From Cercophora sp. LCS_1 (lineage: Eukaryota; Ascomycota; Sordariomycetes; Sordariales; Lasiosphaeriaceae), in NCBI GenBank assembly GCA_036250225.1, contig JAPZLL010000004.1, positions 1,550,001 through 1,614,000 on the forward strand: a DNA stretch of 64,000 bases. The letters are read 5' to 3'. How positions within the stretch are numbered: position 1 is the first letter of the stretch; the number at the start of each line of letters is the position of its first letter. The notes under the pieces were generated by a model. The model was given only the letters and a program-made list of their open reading frames with translations. It searched no databases and had not been told where the DNA came from. Both the position numbers and the translations under genes were made by a program. Positions 1-12,452 of this stretch are shown in pieces.

Positions 1-3000
1 TGTACAAAGAAATTGTCCGAGTCAAGGACGCGCCCAAGTCCAAGTCACAAAGGCGGCTATCTATTGCCGAGCTCGAGGCGCGACAGGACGAGTCCTTCTT
101 CGAGTTCCAGCTGGAGCAGAACCCGTTGGATGGACAAGGGGATATCGCCGTGACCGCCAAACTCAAGCCGCTCGAGATCGTGTGGAATCCCAACGTCGTT
201 GTTGGGGTTGTCGACTTCTTTAGGCCCCCTGAACGCCACATGGAATCCATCAACGCCCTGCTGGAGACTGCCGGGGCTACTGTCGAGGGTCTTCGGGAGC
301 AGACCCGTGCCGGATTGGAGTTTGCCCTTGAGGAACACAAGACAGTCAACGCCAAGCTGGATCTCCAAGCGCCCCTCATCATCATCCCCGAGAGCGTCAC
401 AAACAAGACTTCGACCTGCATCATCCTGGATGCTGGCCACATTAGTGTCAACAGCGAGCTTGTCGACAAGGACACGATGAAGGAAATCCAGTCGAAGCAG
501 AATCAGACCTACACCGACGATGACCTTAAGAGGTTGGAGTCCCTGATGTATGACCGGTTCCTTGTGAAGCTGACGTCAACGCAACTGTTGATCGGGCCGT
601 CGGTCGAAGAGACCAAGCAGCAACTGGTCAACAGGGACGACGGCCTCATGATGCATGTCGTTGACCAGATCAACGTCGACTTTGTCGTTGAGACGTCGAT
701 TTTACCGAAAGCACCCAACCTCACCAAGTTCAAAGTCTCAGGCCATCTGCCCGTCCTTCACGCCTCGGCTTCAGACGCCAAATACAAGAGCCTGATGCGG
801 ATCATCGACGTCGCGATCCCAAAGCTGGACGGAAACCAAGCGCAGTCTCAACAGAACCAGCGAACCCCGAAGAGACCACGGCTCTTGAGCAATGCGTCGA
901 GCCGATCAAATACAACTAAGAAGCGGGAACACAGGGCGTCTTCCCAGTTCCTCCCATTCACGACGCAGCAACAAGCCATCATCCTGCACGATGATGATCT
1001 CGACGACGACGAGGATAACTTCCAAGACGCTAAGGACGGCTCCACGAATGAGCAGCTCAAGATGCAGCAGCGGACGTTCGAGTTCAAGTTTGCGGTTGAC
1101 AAACTGAAGGGGTCTCTATACCGCAGTGATCCCGATAGGAAACGGCCTGACCAGCTGCTTGTGGAACTAGTCGCCGAGAACTTTGACCTGGAATTTTACC
1201 TTAGACCGTACGATATGGCCGCTGAAGTGTCCCTGGGCTCTGTTACCATGGACGACTTTGTCGACAATCCACCGGCAGAGTTCAAGTCGATCGTTTCTTC
1301 GGGCGACGTCGAGGACCGGCAACAGAAACGAGATCTCGTTCACGTCAAGTTTGTCAGGGTTAAGAAGGAGTCGCCAGAATTCATGTCTGTGTACGAAGGC
1401 GTTGAGATGAACGTCGATGTCGCCATCTCCACCATCAACCTTGTCGTCACGCGTAAGACGCTTCTAACCTTGCTCGACTTCATTCTCGTCACGTTCACAA
1501 ACAATGGGCCCAACAACCAGGCGCAGATGGCCATCGCGGGCCAGGACTCGGAGACCGGCGTCGTGCTTGAGCCGCCACCAGAACAGCAGACCGAGACCGG
1601 CGCTATCAGGGTTAAGGTGGATCTCAAGACTATCCGCCTGATCCTCAACAACGACGGTATCCGCCTGGCCACCTTGTCCTTCAACCATGCTGACGTCGGT
1701 GTTTTCCTCCTGGGCAGGACGATGCGCGTGTCTACGAGACTTGGCGATCTTAGTCTTGTTGACGATGTCAACCTTGGGGTGTCCGAGGACTCGAGCCTTC
1801 GCCAGCTTGTCACCATCCAGGGCGACGAGCTTGCCGACTTCCGGTATGAGACTTTTGACTCAACGAGGAAAGAGCTCTACCCTGGCTACGATTCATCCAT
1901 CTATCTCCGTGCCGGATCCGTCAAGCTCAACTTCGTTGAGGAGCCATTCCGCAAGATTGTCGACTTCCTGGTCAAGTTTGGTAAGATGCAAGCCATTTAT
2001 AACGCGGCGCGACAGGCCGCTGCAAATCAGGCGAACCAGCTCCAGCAAAGCCAAAGCCGCATCAAGTTTGACGTAGTCGTCAAGACACCCATCGTCGTGT
2101 TTCCCCGTGTGGTGGTGCCTGAGACCGCCAAGCGAGATGTCATCACAGCGTACCTGGGCGAAATCTACGCGCAAAACAAATTCGCGCCGCTCGATGACTC
2201 CCAGGATTCGGAGATCGCTATGAAGCTGACAACCGGAATCCGCAACATTAGACTTACTTCTAAGTTCAACTACTCGGATGACAGACAAGAGGAGCTTGAG
2301 CTCATTGACCACGTTGACCTCGACTTCAAGATCACATATGCTGAACACAAAGAGGGGGTCAAACGGCCAGACCTTGAGATCGAGGGCAGCATGACAGACA
2401 TCAACCTTCGCATCACTCCGTACCAGCTCAACTCTCTCCTGCGCATCTCGCAATCTGTTCCGGCAGTGTTCTCTGGGGACTCGGAGCAGAAGGCAGCCGA
2501 GGCGGAACGTGAGGTCGACAATGCGACCCTGGAAAGGGCGAGGACAATGTCTGGTTTCGGGGGCCAAGGCCAAGAGAAGCTCATCGACATGGGTCCTGAG
2601 CTCGGCACACATGGCGAGGCATGGACGAAGATGGATCTCATCTTCCATGTGAACACCATTGGCCTGGAGCTGATCAATGCCGCCGAGGATGCGCCTGTCG
2701 GGGACCTGGACGCTGCCAGCCTCTCAAAGTTTAGCCTCGACTCCAGCCAGCTGAAGACGCGCATGGACTCCAACGGCAGCATCGAGGCCGAGTTTGTGAT
2801 CCAGTCGTTTACGATCTACGACACTCGTCAGCGGGAGACCAACAAGTTCCGGCGCATCATGACTAGCGGTAACAAGAGCGTCCAGCAGTTTATGGCCAGC
2901 ATCAGCATGTCGGGTGGGCAGGATCGGAGCGTCATCGCCATGGTTGCTATCGACAGCCCGCGCGTTATCTTTGCTCTCGACTATCTCTTCGCCATTCAGC

Positions 3001-6000
3001 ACTTTGTCACGGTCGGCATGCAGATGGACGACCCACTTCCGCCGGAAAAGACCCCCCTCGAGAGTCCCGAGGATATGAGCGAGACGGATTCCATGCGCGT
3101 CTCGTTTACCGGCCGGCGCTCGCAGGATAGCAACCCTCGCCCGAGCGTCAGCCAGGATCTAGAGTCAGCCCCGAAGAAGCTAGAGTCCAAGATGGCGATT
3201 GCATACCGCGTCAATGTTGTTGACGCCCAGGTCATTCTGATCGCCAATCCCTTGAGCGTCAGCTCTGAAGCGATTGTACTGGGGACCAAGCAGGTGCTCC
3301 TTTCGCAACAGCATGCCCTAACCTTCCAGATCTCGCAGTGCGGCATGTTCCTCTGCCGCATGGACCGCTTCGACGACTCACGGCTGAGAATCATCGATGA
3401 CTTCTCGGTCCAGATGTCGATGGATACCTCAAAGCCCTCCGTGACTAGCATTCACGTTGACGTTGAGCCCCTGATCCTTCGACTGTCGTTGCGAGACATC
3501 CTTCTGGTGATGCAGACCGTTGCCAAGGCTTCGGAGCTGTCTGGAGGCGAAGTGAAGCAGCCTGACAGCAAAGCGTCGGACCAGAAAGCCCGGCAACTCA
3601 AAGCGGCCGGCCTGAAGCAGAGGACGGCCAGCGGCAAGGGCGCTTCGACGCTTGCCGGGAGAACAAGGGCCACGAGCCAAAGTGGGAAGAATGTCCTGGC
3701 ACTGCAGAGAGGGTCAGCGCAGCCACACGACGTTCACAAAGTCCCTGCCCAGTTTGAGGAGCTCACGGCGACGATTGATGGGATCCGCGTGGTGCTAATT
3801 GGGGATCTCCACGAACTCCCGATCCTCGATCTCAGCATCAAGAAGTTTACAACAACGGCCGAGAACTGGTCCTCAAACCTCAAGGCCGAAGCAGCCATTG
3901 AGATGTACACAAATATCTATAACTTTGCCAAGTCGTCGTGGGAGCCCCTGATTGAGCCCTGGCAGGTGGGCTTTGGCGTTGCCAAGGAGCAAAGCACAGG
4001 GCTCATGTCAATCGACGTGTCCTCAAAGCGAGTCTTTGAAGTCACGATCACCACAGCCACAATCGCCCTGTTCTCCAAATCGTTTGCCTTCCTCACGCAG
4101 GACCAAGATGTGCTCAGCAAGCCCCGCGGCGCCGAGGCGCCGTACCGCATCCGCAACTACACCGGCTTTGACGTTGTCATCCACGCCAAGAAGCAGAGCA
4201 GCGACGGCAACACGACTGCCCGTCTTCAAGATGGCCAGGAGTCGCCTTGGAGCTTTGAGGACTGGGAGAAGATGCGTGAGAACATCCTCGCAGAGAGCGC
4301 CAGCGCTACCAGCGTAGCTCTCCAGCTTGAGGGCAGCGGCTTCGACCCGGTAAAGGGCATCCGACTCAACCGCGAAGGCGAGTTCATCTACCCCCTCCGG
4401 CCAAAGACGGACCAGGTTCTGCACAAGCTCCTGGTCGAGGTCAAACTGGGCACCGACAATGTCAAGTATGTCACGCTGCGCAGCCCTCTGTTGGTGGAGA
4501 ATGACACCGACATCCCGGTCGAACTCGGCGTCTATGATGCCCAGGAGGGGCATCTGCTGAAGATTGAGAAGATCGCCCCGGGAGAGAGCCGGCCGGCGCC
4601 AGTGGGTGCAGTTTACATGAAGAGTCTGCTCGTGCGCCCGGACCCGGGCTTTGGGTACGGATGGAGCAATGACTCCTTGTGGTGGCGGGACCTCCTCAAA
4701 CGGCCGACAAAAACTCTCGTGTGTAAGGGCGATCATGCGGAGCCCTTCTATTTCCAGCTGTCTGCTCGGTTTGACCCAGCGAATCCTATGACCAAGTAAG
4801 TCCTCTGGTGTGTGACGCTGCCCGTCAACAGCAAGCTGATCGGAGCAGGAATTATCCCTATATGCGCCTCAAGCTCTCGGCACCTGTCACCCTCGAGAAC
4901 CTTCTTCCCTTTGACTTCAAGTACAGAATATACGATAAGAACACCAAGAAGGATTGGTCTAACTTTTTGCGAAAGGGCGGTGTCAGCCCGGTTCACGTTG
5001 TTGAGCTGAATCATCTCCTCCTTCTCAGCATCGACATGCAGGACACAACCTTCAAGCCCAGCGAGTTTGCCATCATCAATTCGGGCAACTCGGACGACTT
5101 CAAGAAGGAGGTCCAGCTCGTCTGCAAGGACGACTCCGGACTCACGCTCAACCTCAAGCTTCACTACTTCCGTATCCCCAACGGCGGCGGCGCCTTCAAG
5201 GTGACTGTCTATAGCCCCTATGTCGTCTTGAACAAGACAGGTCTGGATCTGGGCATTCGGTCGAAAGGCTTCATCCACCAAGCCAAGGCGACGGCGACCC
5301 AGACACTAGTCGACGTGTCCGATGGGCACGAGCGCAAGGCGCAGCCCATGATGTTCTCGTTCAACAATGAGGATCACAGGAACCGGGCAGTCCTGCGGGT
5401 TGGCGACTCTGAATGGTCCAAACCGCAGAGCTTCGATGCCATCGGCAGCACTGCCGAGCTCGTGCTCCACTCGCCTTCGCGGAACGCCGACATTCACGTG
5501 GGACTCACCGTTGACTCGGGCCAAGGAAAATACAAGATGATCAAGACGGTTACCTTTGCGCCGCGTTACGTCATCCAAAACAACCTGGGCGAAGACATCA
5601 ACATCCGCGAGCCGAGCTCGTCAAGCCTTTTAGCGTTGAAGGGCGGCGCGCTCAAGCCACTGCACTCCCTCCAGAGAGGGCGCGTCAAGCAGCTCTGTCT
5701 CTGCTACCCTGGCGTCAACAACCAGTGGACAGCGCCGTTCAACATTTCGGACCTGGGCATTACGCACCTCAAGATCGCCAAGGCTGGTCAGCGGCAACGG
5801 CTGATCCGGGTGGAGATCTTGATGGAGGAGGCTACCATCTTCCTCAACTTCAGCATGGAGACTAAGAACTGGCCCTTTTCGATGCGGAATGAGAGCGACA
5901 CCGAGTTCACCTTTTACCAGGCCAATCCCAACATTGACGAAGACGGCACAGAGGACCGATCCGGGTGGCGGCCGGTTAGGTACAGGCTACCTCCGAGGAG

Positions 6001-7993
6001 CATCATGCCGTACGCCTGGGACTTCCCGGCAGCCAAGCTCAAGGAGGTGTGCATCAGCGCCTACGGCAAGGAACGCCATGTCAAGCTGGCCGAGATTGGC
6101 AACTTGATGCCCATGAAGTTTATCGGCACAAACGGGCAGTCCAAGATCATCGACATCAATGTTACTGCCGACGGCCCGACGCAGACAGTCATCCTGTCGA
6201 ACTACAAGGCATCCAAAAGTCTTTATCGACAACGATCCAACGCGGGCTCGACAAGTCGCGAGGTATTTGAGGCCAAGGAGCTTGACACGGGCACTACCTT
6301 CCGCGCCCAGCTTAGGTTGGCTGGCATTGGCGTCTCCCTTGTCAATGCCCAGTTGAAGGAACTTGCGTACCTGACATTCCGCGATGTGTTGCTCCGATAC
6401 AGCGATTCGCCCTTGTATCAGACAGTCAGCCTTGCTGTCAAGTGGATCCAGATCGACAACCAACTGTACGGCGGCATCTTCCCCATGATCCTGTACCCGA
6501 GTGTAGTGCCGAAGCGGGCCCAAGAGATTGACGCACACCCCTCGTTACACGCCATGGTCAGCCGCGTCAAGGACGATTCGTATGGTGTTGAGTACATAAA
6601 ATACGCGACGGTTCTGCTCCAGGAGATGACAGTGGAGCTGGATGAAGATTTCATCTATGCCGTCCTCGACTTCTCCAAGGTTCCTGGGGCCGCTTGGACA
6701 GCATCAGACGAGGAAGACCGGCTCTGCGATGACAGCATCGACATTCCAAGGCCCAAGCAGCAGCAAGCTGGCAGAGACATTTACTTTGAGGTTCTCAACA
6801 TCCAGCCCATGCAGCTCGACCTCTCTTTCGTCCGCACGGAGCGCGTCAACGTCGAGGACAAGACATCTTCGCGCAACCCTGTCATGTTTTTCTTCAACGT
6901 CATGACCATGGCGCTTGGCAACATCAACGACGCTCCCGTCCGGTTCAACGCCCTGATGCTTGAGAACGTGCGCGTGTCAATACCGGTTCTCATCCAGAAC
7001 ATCTCCAACCACTACAGCCAAGAGGCGCTCTACCAGATTCACAAGATCCTGGGTAGCGCCGACTTCCTCGGAAACCCGGTCGGCCTCTTCAACAACATCA
7101 GCTCCGGCTTTGCTGATATCTTTTACGAACCATACCAAGGCCTCATCATGTCGGACAAACCAGAGGACTTTGGCATTGGTCTCGCTCGCGGCGCCGGCTC
7201 CTTCTTCAAGAAGTCTGTCTACGGCTTCACTGATTCCTTCTCCAAGGTCACGGGCTCCTTTGCCAAGGGACTCGCTGCCGCAACCATGGACAAGCAGTTC
7301 CAGGACCGTCGCCGCATCACACGCGCCCGCAACCGCCCCAAGCACGCCATCTTTGGCGTCACAGCCGGCGCCAACAGCCTCTTCACCTCAGTCGCCTCGG
7401 GCGTTGGCGGTCTCGCGCGCAAACCCCTCGAGGGCGCCGAGCAGGAAGGCGCCCTCGGCTTCTTCAAGGGCATCGGAAAAGGTGTCGTCGGTCTTGCCAC
7501 CAAACCGGCCATCGGCGTGTTGGACTTTGCATCCAACGTCAGCGAAGGCGTGCGCAACACGACGACAGTGTTTGACGGGTCGGAGCTTGATCGTGTCAGG
7601 TTGCCGAGGTACATTGCGGGCGACGGCATTGTCCGACCGTACAGCCAGCGCGAGGCGCTCGGTCAGTCGTGGCTGAAGCAGGTTGATAACGGCAAGTACT
7701 TTGACGAACAGTACATTGCGCATCTCGAGCTGCCGACCGAGGACATGGTGGTCATGGTTACGTATGCGAGGATCCTGCTGATTAGGAGTCGGAGGCTGCA
7801 GACGGAGTGGGATGTGCCACTCAAGGATGTGCAGACGATCGCCAAGGAGAGAACGGGGTTGAGCCTGACGCTGAGGGGAGGATCGAACGGGCCGTTTATT
7901 CCTATTGGACAGGAGAGTGGGAGGACGTTTATTTACAAGATGGTGGCGGTTGCGGTGGAGGAGTTTAATCGGAGGTTTCGGGGATTGGAGTAG
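1..7993 (+). CDS. VPS13: VPS13, bridge-like lipid transfer protein (5' truncated by window)
   Basis: The frame is open from the left edge (codons start at base 3), so the N-terminal chorein part lies outside; about 2,650 residues are present of a family that usually has about 3,100-3,200. One intron is inferred at 4796-4845 (donor GTAAGT): splicing to 4846 restores the frame and joins two halves of one protein. The middle part is the extended lipid-channel region. Repeats of the SHR-BD/VAB adaptor-binding domain lie around 4,400-5,900 (for example VTLRSPLLVEND). The C terminus has the ATG2_C-like helices and a final PH-like domain (HLELPTEDMVVMVTYARILL), and translation stops at TAG 7991-7993. 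VPS13 is known to move phospholipids at organelle contact sites (vacuole, mitochondria, endosome, prospore membrane). It is a conserved housekeeping gene with no sign of damage. Confidence 0.95.
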
Positions 7994-8887
7994 GCAGTAA
8001 TTCGTGTTTTTGTCGTTCAAGCTTTGTTCATGTTTTGTTTACTTGCGCCTGTGGAAGGGAAGGGGGACCCCAACCCTGGTGAAGCAGTGAAAGGAGTTGT
8101 CTCTTGGTCCTCAGTCTTTCGGGTTGCCGTTTCCGGCACTTTGAGCGGACTAACCTTTGTTGGGGGCGCGCCTTGTTGAATTGGGAAACTCTAAAGTCTT
8201 TAGCATGGATATGACTTCCTTGCCAAACTCGTTTATGGAGGGTTTACGCAGTGCATATCAAGCCTCACCAAACAACCATCATCATCATCATCATCATGGC
8301 ATCACCAGACTCCGTCTTTTCCCCGTCCAAATGGGAGCATCATGCTTTCAAACTACGCGAGCAGTTTCGACCAATACCCGAAATCTGGGGAGGTTGACCG
8401 CCAGTGGAGTGAGAGCTCGCAGTTTTTTTGTTGTTCCGCCGGATTTGATGGCGCGCAGCTGGCGTTTTCGGCTTTGCGGCTGGTTTTTCTTGATCCTCGC
8501 GATCATCGGATCCAGGTGAACGGAGCGTTGCTGGAGATGGTGTTTTTCTCTTAATACGGTGTACTATGCTGATTGGGGGCTACATGGGTCAAGTGTTGTG
8601 AGTTGAGGTGGAGCACGCTTTGGTTCGGCAGGCAGGCGGGCACCTTGGAATGGTTGAAGGCTGAGGAAGTAAAATTAGAAATTTGGCAGTTGGCGTTCAC
8701 ACGGCTCTCATTGACACGATCCCGGGCAGGCACTTGCATCAGTTTCGTCCAGAGGTATCAATGATCTCGAGATAGCCCTATTGTACAGGACCAAGACCAT
8801 CGCAAATGCAAAGCAACTCAATCCCCCCCAAAATAACGCCGTTCCACCCCTGGTTGGCCTAAGCCATGCTCACCTCAGCGATCTTGA
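7994..8887. other. Intergenic region downstream of VPS13
   Basis: Holds the VPS13 3' flank, the converging 3' flank of the minus-strand gene ending at 8888, and a CAT trinucleotide run. A short ATG frame begins at 8296 directly after the CAT run and reads about 33 codons, but no convincing continuation was found. No other feature seen. Confidence 0.5.
8277..8298. repeat. CAT trinucleotide microsatellite
   Basis: About seven uninterrupted CAT units in noncoding sequence. Likely length-polymorphic between strains. Confidence 0.9.
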
Positions 8888-9838
8888 TCACGCGACCGTC
8901 AGGCGAACACAACGCAGCTGGTTATTCGCAGGCATGACTCGAACAAGCTCGACCGGGTGCAGAGTGCGATCCGACCAATCCATCAGCTGATCATAACCCA
9001 AGCCACCCAGGGTGTCCCCAATGCGAGCCATGGAGAACTGGAGGCGCTTCTCACCAGGCTCAGCCGGGGGCATGCCCCAATGGTCGTGAGTAATTTGAAC
9101 GTTGTTGTCCGAGTCGTCCTCCGGGGTCATGTTGTAGATGCCGTAGATGCCGTTGAGCTTCCCATCAGGTCTCAACCGGGCCACCAGGATGAAGCCTGTC
9201 GAGTGCCAGTGATACTTGGTGTCCGAGTCGGCAAACGAAGACGCCATGGACGCGGCCTTTCTGGGAGTCCACTCGTCCTCCCTGCCATGAAGGGCAGATT
9301 GTAGCTCCCCAAGCTGGAAGATGAAGCCCGGGGTGTCGTCCCGGCTGTCGAACTGCACGACGCGCTTTGAGACCTCGGGGAGGTTTGGGTCGCGGCAACG
9401 GAGAGGGCCGGCCGGCTTTCGTGGTTGAATGGATGTGTTGACACAGAGAATCGGCGTGTCAATGAGCGGGCCGCTGCCGAAAACATGGTCGCCCTCGTCT
9501 AGGTTGCTCGGGAGGAGCTGGTAAGGGTCGACGACGAGCCGGTAGATATGATAGCGGGTTGCGCCGATGGGCAGCCTGGGTGTGTATCTCATCATACGCC
9601 GGATAAGGGGCAACAGGAACGTCCTGTTCGTGAGCTTGGAAGAGTCGGAATCGATGATGTTTGCGAACTCTTTGGCTGTCAATTGTTCTGGTGCGGTCGA
9701 CTTGGCCGCGCTCCGCAGCCACTCGCTGTATGCCTCAAGTTCCGATTCTGTCTTCAGGGACTAGCGAACTGTCCCGACTGCGCCACCTCGAGCGCGCGCG
9801 GCAACGATCCTCTCGTGAATGGCCTGAAAATTCGACAT
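8888..9838 (-). pseudogene. Hypothetical protein gene with in-frame TAG at codon 26
   Basis: On the minus strand an ATG at 9838 opens a frame (MSNFQAIHERIVAARARGG...) that meets TAG at 9763-9761. The same frame then continues without another stop to TGA at 8888, about 291 further codons. Both sides of the TAG read as one protein: VGTVR, stop, SLKTESELEAYSEW. The best explanation is CAG to TAG, a C-to-T change. No acceptable intron removes the stop: the only GT..AG pair in phase around it is 26 bp. The rest looks intact, with good codon use and a C-terminal region rich in Trp, Asp and His (YHWHSTGF, HDHWGMPP). I do not recognise the family. It could be a recent null allele, a read-through gene or a sequencing error; a downstream start (MMRYTPRLP) is also possible. 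Confidence 0.6.
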
Positions 9839-10828
9839 TGTCCTCGTTGTAGGTTAGACGAAGATATTGCGTTGGAAGAATAATCGGGAGGAGTTGGCTC
9901 CGGGGTGGTCGCGGGACAATTGGCAAATGTGGAAGGGCAGCGAGACAGGAGAGATGGGGAAAATGGAAGGGAGAAGTGGGAGAGAAGAGAGATGCTTTAA
10001 TTTGGAAAACGTGACCCACCCGGTGTCTCATCAAACCTTGGGTTGGCTCGCCCGGAAAGTGCGCGCCAGGTGACTTACTCAACCTACTCAAAAATACTCC
10101 CAGAGTATTTTGGCAAGATCATTCCGCAATCAGTCTTCGCACAGCAAAGTGTGCGATGCTCTGGGTGACGGGGAATGAGACGGAAGGAGCGCTGCACCGT
10201 GGTGCCGCCCGTTTGCCCAAGTTGTCTCATCCCGTCGTTTTTATGGGTCGGCATGGAAGTGTGCATGCACACGCACACCTGGCGGGTAGATTTAGGCGGT
10301 TCAACAAGGCAAGTAAATTAAAATCCCCAGGTTAGTCTCTAAGTTGCGTGGTTGCATCTGGTGATCAGAACAGACTGCAGAGAGAAAAAAACGAATCTTG
10401 TGAAACACACCAGCGCACCTAGGCATCTAGGAGTCACATCCATACGACTGCATTGCTGGGTTTGCTGCTTGTAAGTCGAAAGCACCATGCATGTGCCCTT
10501 TGTCAAGTTTATCAACAAGGGGCCAGGATAGCGATCCCTTTGGGACTCAGTAAACGTGGTTAAAAGTCATCTAGTTGCTCACAAAGCACATGACGCAGCG
10601 GTACTGGTGATGGGAAGGGACCATCATAAATAGGTACTTACTGTCGGAAGAGTTCCTGCCTGCAAATGCCACCAGTGCACCAACTCTTGCTTTCTCGCCT
10701 CCAAACCACCGACAGTGAACTGAAGGCATTGTTTTCAGCTATTATTTCCACCGCCTCCGGGTTCCGAGCTCAATCTTGAGCCCCAACTACCTTTTGCTTA
10801 CCCAACTCTCTCAACCAACCCGCCCAGC
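9839..10828. other. Intergenic region, no gene recognised
   Basis: Promoter side of the minus-strand gene above and of the damaged plus-strand gene that follows. A GTAAGT at about 10078 (minus) and a CTAAC near 9853 could mark a 5'-UTR intron of the minus gene. No RNA gene or repeat seen. Confidence 0.4.
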
Positions 10829-11780
10829 ATGTCGGGCAAGGCTCAACCTCAACTCCCCCAACTCCCTTGGTTGAAACGGTAAGCCCCATTGTCCACGAGG
10901 TGCAGCCCAGCCCTCAACATTACCCCACCATTGCGTTTTCGCAGGAGCGAAAGCTTCGGAAAGCCTTTGAAGTTCTCCAGCCTGGCAGTCTTGGCCTCAT
11001 CCAAGACACCAGGCTTTTTCGAGCAGTGGCACCAACCTTGAGGGACTCTGATACTGTTGGACGGTTCGTTATGTCGGCAAACTACTATGGAATGGTTCTC
11101 ATTGTGCACTCTTTCAACTAACTGGTCGCAAAAACGATCAACCTTCCCCATTTCGATGCATACAGATATTCGGCACAATTCGCCTTGTTGGATGTTGAGT
11201 CTTGGCTGAGCATGCTGGAGATTACCGTTTTCAGCAGCAACTAGAAATTCAAGTAGCCAACTTTGACCAAACGCTCCACAATTCCAACAGCCGGGCCGTA
11301 CCAGCTCCTTTATCAAGCCCTGCTTGACAGAATCGATGTGGTAAAGGCCATCGATAACGCCCCAGGGCAGCGCAACCTGTTGAGTAAGTTTCTACCACCT
11401 TAGCGTTTACTGCACGTGTGTGCGACGCCTTACCGGCATGGCGTTTACTGCATGTGCGTGTTGCACCTCCGCGGAAAAACCTAATACATGCGGCAGGGTC
11501 CTTCGAAGGCCGGCAGGGATTTCATCTCCCGGCACAGTTCTATCGCCCGGAGAGGCTCGAGTTCGAGGGAGGAACCCGGTCCTGGAATTCGCCCTGCTAT
11601 GCCTGTTTCGGCATGACGGGTTACAAGCAGGTGGTACCAATGACGGGTTTGGAGGAGGATAAATCCATTGAAGAGTTTGACTGGGTTAGAAGGACCGATG
11701 CCCACAGTTGCGCTGAGGGAGAGGGCCGTTACTTGTCCTTGGTTCTCAACAAGGAGTCGGGTCTACGCCTGAGACCCTAG
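10829..11780 (+). pseudogene. Decayed multi-exon gene, family unknown, three in-frame stops
   Basis: One plus frame reads as plausible protein from about 10831 to 11383 but is broken by TAA 11119-11121, a TAG near 11245 and a TAG near 11257. Each would be a glutamine codon if one C-to-T change (CpA to TpA) were reversed. At 11384-11496 there is a good intron (GTAAGT, CTAATAC, GGCAG) that joins the frame correctly to a last exon, 11497-11780, ending in TAG (SFEGRQGFHLPAQF ... LSLVLNKESG). That phase-correct join is the best evidence that this was a real gene. The start is unclear: ATG 10829 (MSGKAQPQLPQLP) followed by a GTAAGC..GCAG intron (10879-10944) lands one base out of frame. Alternative: the stops lie in small introns, but I found no fully in-phase set with good donors. 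Confidence 0.5.
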
Positions 11781-12452
11781 AGGTTCTAGATCTTTCAATT
11801 GCTTTCATGCTTTCGTGTGCCGGAGAAAAAATCCTTGGAAACAACCTTGATGCCCAGTGACAATGTGATAGTTTAACGCCTTAGTAAAACATCAATGTGT
11901 TAACTTATTCTGTAAGGGATGGCAATTTCATCCCAGCTTTTAGCTTTTAGCACAGGTAGGTATGGGAAAGTGCTAGCTACCAGTTCTCTTCACATATATC
12001 TATTGGGCTTGGGCAAAAGGAAAATACTTGCGGGTTGGGGAAGCTGCCAGACTAGGGGGGAATTGCCAGTGGTTGAGGCTTGCTCGTGTGTTTTGTGGGT
12101 GCGCTGCAAAGTGTGCAGACGCCGTTTAATGTACTACAACGTTTTACCAGGGTAAAAGGAGATTCCGGATTTAATTATTTAAAACGTTCATATCCAAGAT
12201 GCACCGGCAATTGGTTACTTACCGCTTATCACCAATGCAGTTAGCCTAGAGGGAGCTTCCTTGTATACTTGGTCGAAACCGTATCAGCAGCTCCATGCCG
12301 CATGGCTGAGATGAGTCCAGGAAATGAAGGCAGCCCTTTTGCCCCTAGGAATTTAACTAAGCCGCAGACCCAGAGTTTAAACAGGTGTCCAACCGCTCTC
12401 CAACGCCTCTACTACCAAAGGCCAAAACGCCTAACAAAAACAGCAGAGCGCC
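11781..12452. other. AT-richer intergenic region
   Basis: Lower GC than its surroundings, with scattered stops in all frames. Holds the 3' flanks of two converging genes. Nothing else recognised. Confidence 0.4.

Noticed and set aside
10849..11316. 155-codon minus-strand open frame
   Set aside because: It mirrors codon by codon the plus-strand frame, which has the more natural protein composition and a phase-correct downstream intron.
10867..12290. Similar words around 10867 and 12269 (TTGGT-GAAAC-GTA) suggesting a duplicated segment
   Set aside because: Similarity stops after about 15 bases and is compatible with chance.
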